Origin: Ectobacillus funiculus
GTDB taxonomy: Bacteria > Bacillota > Bacilli > Bacillales > Bacillaceae_G
Length of the DNA stretch: 64,000 nt
Assembly: GCF_004138295.1 (NCBI RefSeq)
Contig: NZ_SCFM01000020.1
Span: forward strand, 1-64,000
Reading direction: 5' to 3'
Part shown: positions 61,337-64,000 of the stretch, one piece after another
How positions within the stretch are numbered: the stretch's first letter is position 1
Layout of the letters: each line of letters starts with the position of its first letter
Program-made: the position numbers and the translations under genes
The notes under the pieces: model-generated
What the model was told of the DNA's origin: nothing
The model's input: the letters and a program-made list of their open reading frames with translations, nothing else
Database searches by the model: none

Positions 61337-62248
61337 ATGAACGCACAATGGATTTCTCATGAACATATCGTCATGATTGTTACAGCTATTATTGTTGGTA
61401 CACTAGCTAGAATTCTTAATATTAAAGAGGATTTTCGGCAATACCCGAGTTATCCAAATGGCTATATGATTCATCTTGTAACGGGCTTTATCGCTGCTGC
61501 CCTAGGAGCAGTTGCGATCCCCGCCCTGATGACAAAGAACTTTATAGCTGTTACATTCTTATCCCTTGCAATCCAACAATTTAGAGATGTACGAAAATCA
61601 GAAAGAGATAGTTTGAAGGATTTAGAAAAAATTGAATACACGTATCGCGGGGAGGCCTACATTGACGGCATTGCGAAAACCTTCGAAGCCCGAAATTATC
61701 TCTCCTTAATTGTTTCGCTGGCAACCGCAATCACCATCCAATTGATAGATACGAATAACGATTGGCTGCATGTGTTAGCCGGAGCATTGGTGGGCTTCAT
61801 CGTTTTGTATATTCTGAAGAGATTCTCCAAGGGGAAAACCATCGGAGATATTGCCGAAGTGGAACAAGGAACGATTGAAATTAAGGACACCGAGCTTTTT
61901 GTAGATGGAGTCTTTGTATCAAATCTTTTAGGTACAGAACACACATCCAATAGATTTGAGAAGGAAGGACTAGCTGTTATTATTACTCCCCATGAGGAGC
62001 GTTTTCGGATAGCCTTGGATCATTTTGGCCAGAGACAGGCGGCTCTGTTTGAAGCAACGAAAGCAATAGGTCTGAAGCGATACCACTTTACAAGAAGGGA
62101 TTTTGAAAAAGGAAGATTCATTATTGCTCTGATCCCTATTATCAAGGACCGGGATCGTCTAATTGAAGCAGTCAAGAAAACGCCATTGCTCGAAAGCGTC
62201 AAGAAAAGCAAATCTATCATGAATACGAACTTGGTGGGCAAAGAATAA
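61337..62248 (+). CDS. YIEGIA-family membrane protein
   Basis: ATG at 61337 after GGAGTG. 303 residues: three or four N-terminal helices, the family motif YRGEAYIDGIAKTFEARNYL (here YIDGIA), two further helices, then a ~130-residue soluble domain. Found in endospore formers beside a capping subunit and thought to act in spores. It lies upstream of SpoVAF, in line with that. Confidence 0.85.
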   Translation: MNAQWISHEHIVMIVTAIIVGTLARILNIKEDFRQYPSYPNGYMIHLVTGFIAAALGAVAIPALMTKNFIAVTFLSLAIQQFRDVRKSERDSLKDLEKIEYTYRGEAYIDGIAKTFEARNYLSLIVSLATAITIQLIDTNNDWLHVLAGALVGFIVLYILKRFSKGKTIGDIAEVEQGTIEIKDTELFVDGVFVSNLLGTEHTSNRFEKEGLAVIITPHEERFRIALDHFGQRQAALFEATKAIGLKRYHFTRRDFEKGRFIIALIPIIKDRDRLIEAVKKTPLLESVKKSKSIMNTNLVGKE

Positions 62249-62285
62249 CTACAATGAAGGTCCGGTCAGCAGCCGGGCTTATTCA

Positions 62286-62416
62286 CGCTTTTAGAAGGAT
62301 AAAGTTCCAGCTAGAAGCGAATTCAACGTAGTCGAAAATTTTAGCAATACAGTATAAGTAGGGCTACGTCCCAGTCTTCGCCCCGGGGGCAGAACTCGCC
62401 AATCGGCGAGTTTTCT
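62286..62416 (+). repeat. Dispersed palindromic repeat, copy M (full, diverged)
   Basis: CTTTTAGAAGGATAAAGTTCCAGCTAGAAGC ... GAAAATTTTAGCAATACAGTATAAG ... CTCGCCAATCGGCGAGTTTTCT. Confidence 0.85.
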
Positions 62417-62710
62417 GCAGCATAAATACGGTAGCAAACTGCATTCTTATACAATTAGCGGAATTGGCCATATAACAAGAAACGTGAAAGTGATTTGGAA
62501 AAATGGACAAATAAAAATCAGTCTGCATCCCCCCTGCTCACTGGAGGATCTTTAAAGGAACTTACCCCTTCTGCGAATGCTATGGATTACGGCAGCCTAT
62601 TGATTTAGAGCATATACCCTTAGTGGAGTCTGTAACAAGGCGCATAACCATTTCATAAATTGTCGATATGAATTTACTTTTTATAAAGCTATGTTTGGAG
62701 TGTGCATCGA
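62417..62710. other. Gap before the TauE-like gene
   Basis: Short coding-like stretches in two plus frames (such as LLTGGSLKELTPSANAMDYG) look like a decayed gene. No intact gene. Confidence 0.35.
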
Positions 62711-63475
62711 ATGAGCATTGGCATCATTGTCATGGGGCTTTTAGTCGGTTTCTTAGTCGGACTAACAGGTGTGGGAGGTGCGTCTTTGTTAACTCCTGTT
62801 TTAGTATTAATCGGAATCAGTCCCTCTATTGCTGTGGGAACGGATCTTGTTTATAATTCCATCACGAAATTTTTCGGTTCTATGCAGCATTGGAGACAAA
62901 AAACGATTGATTTTACACTAGTAAAATATCTTGCAATCGGAAGTATTCCAAGTGCAATTTGTGCAGTTGGAGTTCTTCATTTATTTGACTCTTTTTTTCA
63001 TAATCAGGAGCTAATCATTAGACATGCATTAGGATACGTTTTGATTATAGTAGCCTTAATGACATTAGTTAAAACGTTCCTTAAGGAGCAATTTGAATGG
63101 AATGGTGTTCAAATGAAGCCCATACATGAAAAAAAGCGGTTAACCATTGCAATTGGGGCAATTGGCGGATTTGTTGTCGGTTTGACCTCAATTGGTTCGG
63201 GCTCATTATTTGCTCTAGCTATGCTTTATCTTTATAAAATGAACCCTTCAAAATTAGTGGGAACAGATATTGCCCATGCTTTTCTGCTAGCCACTTCAGC
63301 AGGGATTGTACATGCTGGAATTGGTAATGTCGATTATGTATTAATGTTTAATCTGTTGTTAGGATCTATACCAGGTGTGATGCTAGGAAGCGCCTTATCA
63401 TCAAAGCTCCCTACAAAGCCTTTAAGAGCCATTATGGCCGTAATTATCTTAATTAGCGGATTTAAGCTCATATAA
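62711..63475 (+). CDS. TauE/SafE-family sulfite/sulfonate exporter-like protein
   Basis: ATG 62711 with GGAG 10 nt upstream; the in-frame GTG at 62702 is too close to the site. 254 residues, about eight helices in two repeats: LVGFLVGLTGVGGASLLTPVLVLIG and GGFVVGLTSIGSGSLFALAMLYLY. TauE/SafE proteins export sulfite, sulfoacetate or related anions; next to sat-cysC-comA this suggests handling sulfite or sulfolactate. A general anion role is also possible. Confidence 0.9.
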   Translation: MSIGIIVMGLLVGFLVGLTGVGGASLLTPVLVLIGISPSIAVGTDLVYNSITKFFGSMQHWRQKTIDFTLVKYLAIGSIPSAICAVGVLHLFDSFFHNQELIIRHALGYVLIIVALMTLVKTFLKEQFEWNGVQMKPIHEKKRLTIAIGAIGGFVVGLTSIGSGSLFALAMLYLYKMNPSKLVGTDIAHAFLLATSAGIVHAGIGNVDYVLMFNLLLGSIPGVMLGSALSSKLPTKPLRAIMAVIILISGFKLI

Positions 63476-63559
63476 ATTGAGTGCACTTCATAAAAAGTTA
63501 TCCGGCTGCAAAGAATCTAGATTTCTTCGGATATAGAATGTAAGAAGATAGTATTATTT

Positions 63560-63637
63560 TTCACCTCGGTGTCAATTATAAAAATAACCATTCGGAAATA
63601 TATGGTAATAATTTAGGCTGATTGTCTTCGAGGTGAA
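63560..63637 (+). promoter_or_regulatory. Possible RBS-sequestering pairing upstream of spoVAF
   Basis: TTCACCTCG (63560-63568) is the exact complement of CGAGGTGAA (63629-63637), which contains the AGGTGA ribosome binding site. Pairing would hide it. Confidence 0.5.
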
Positions 63638-63639
63638 CC

Positions 63640-64000
63640 ATGGAAAAAACAACACGAAAAAAGCGAGTAAACAGTAACATCGACGAAAATATAAACTATT
63701 TACGCAAGGAGCTTGGTGTTGGAAAAAGCTTCGATATCATTCATTTAGATATGGAGTATGCCGAAAAACGAATGGCGATGTTTCTTGTAGATGGTCTAGT
63801 AAAAGATGATATCCTGCATCTTTTAATGAAATTTTTGGCAAATGTAAAAAAAGAGGACCTCGAAAAGGATGTATTAAAAAAACTTCTTAAAACGTATATC
63901 CCTTATGTAGAGGTCGATACGATAGACGACTTAAACAAAGTGGTTGATACGGTATTATCAGGTCCGACAGCACTTCTCGTAGATGGCATCGATGAAATTA
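63640..64000 (+). CDS. spoVAF: SpoVAF/GerA-family spore germination protein (runs off right edge)
   Basis: ATG at 63640 after AGGTGAA. The first ~120 residues (RKKRVNSNIDENINYLRKEL, GKSFDIIHLDMEYAEKRMAMFLVDGLVKDDIL, VDTVLSGPTALLVDGIDEI) match the N-terminal soluble domain of GerA-type A subunits, closest in style to SpoVAF, which lacks the long N-terminal extension. SpoVAF forms a complex that speeds germination. The membrane half lies beyond the window. Confidence 0.85.
   Translation, partial: MEKTTRKKRVNSNIDENINYLRKELGVGKSFDIIHLDMEYAEKRMAMFLVDGLVKDDILHLLMKFLANVKKEDLEKDVLKKLLKTYIPYVEVDTIDDLNKVVDTVLSGPTALLVDGIDEI

Noticed and set aside
1-64000. CRISPR arrays, tRNA and rRNA genes
   Set aside because: Read for direct repeats with regular spacers and for tRNA-like cloverleaf ends or rRNA landmarks; none seen. 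The dispersed repeats are irregularly spaced and palindromic.

Overview
The window looks like chromosome of an endospore-forming, low-GC Gram-positive bacterium (Bacillaceae/Paenibacillaceae type). The evidence is AGGAGG-type ribosome binding sites with frequent TTG and GTG starts, a SpoVAF/GerA-type germination gene at the right edge, a Spo0E-like protein, a LysM-GH18 cortex-lytic enzyme, a CwlC-like amidase, sulfolactate synthesis genes and a bacterial nitric oxide synthase. The genus cannot be fixed from this sequence. No rRNA, tRNA or CRISPR array was seen.

Layout. 1-3.9 kb: a worn accessory zone with a TnpB gene leaving the left edge, a solo IS605-type end, small ORFs, broken zinc-knuckle genes and a VanZ-like protein. 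3.9-6.8 kb: a berberine-bridge oxidoreductase and nitric oxide synthase. 6.9-18.9 kb: cell-wall hydrolases (two holin + GH25 lysozyme pairs, a CwlC-like amidase, a SleL-like LysM-GH18 protein), three tandem CBO0543-type membrane proteins, an ArsR regulator, and an SwrC-type RND pump divergent from its TetR regulator. 19-20.1 kb: IS200/IS605 remnants that have cut a K+ channel gene. 20.1-33.7 kb: a large organosulfur island (two SsuA-like binding proteins, SsuB, SsuC, two SsuD-type monooxygenases, a class III CoA-transferase, a crotonase, a NifX-like protein, a class II aldolase, a ketopantoate-reductase-like protein and a thiol dioxygenase) with a LysR regulator. 33.9-40.4 kb: a TIM-barrel protein, an HPr-like protein lacking the active-site His motif, a phosphoglycerate dehydrogenase under a ZTP riboswitch, a TetR regulator, decayed genes and a Spo0E-like protein. 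39.5-43.7 kb: LysR, 3-oxoacid CoA-transferase subunits A and B, citrate or methylcitrate synthase. 44-51.6 kb: a two-gene ABC-2 exporter and an LnrJKLMN-like two-component/ABC drug-resistance operon. 51.9-56.1 kb: EamA and sodium:solute transporters and a YitT protein. 56.1-64 kb: APS kinase, ATP sulfurylase, a histidine phosphatase overlapping phosphosulfolactate synthase, an MFS transporter, the YIEGIA pair, a TauE-like exporter and SpoVAF.

How the parts fit. Two sulfur themes stand out. One is uptake and oxidation of sulfonates or thiols, with CoA chemistry resembling the known 3-mercaptopropionate/3-sulfinopropionate route. The other is a yitABCD-like spore sulfolactate locus, in which a histidine phosphatase sits where ComB would be expected. 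A third theme is sporulation lysis: the three hydrolase cassettes share an upstream block containing a SigK-type CATAGTATA -10 box, suggesting that holin-lysozyme pairs are used for mother-cell lysis.

A dispersed ~135-bp palindromic repeat, with at least 13 full or partial copies, occupies many intergenic gaps. Two tandem copies form the leader of the phosphosulfolactate synthase gene.
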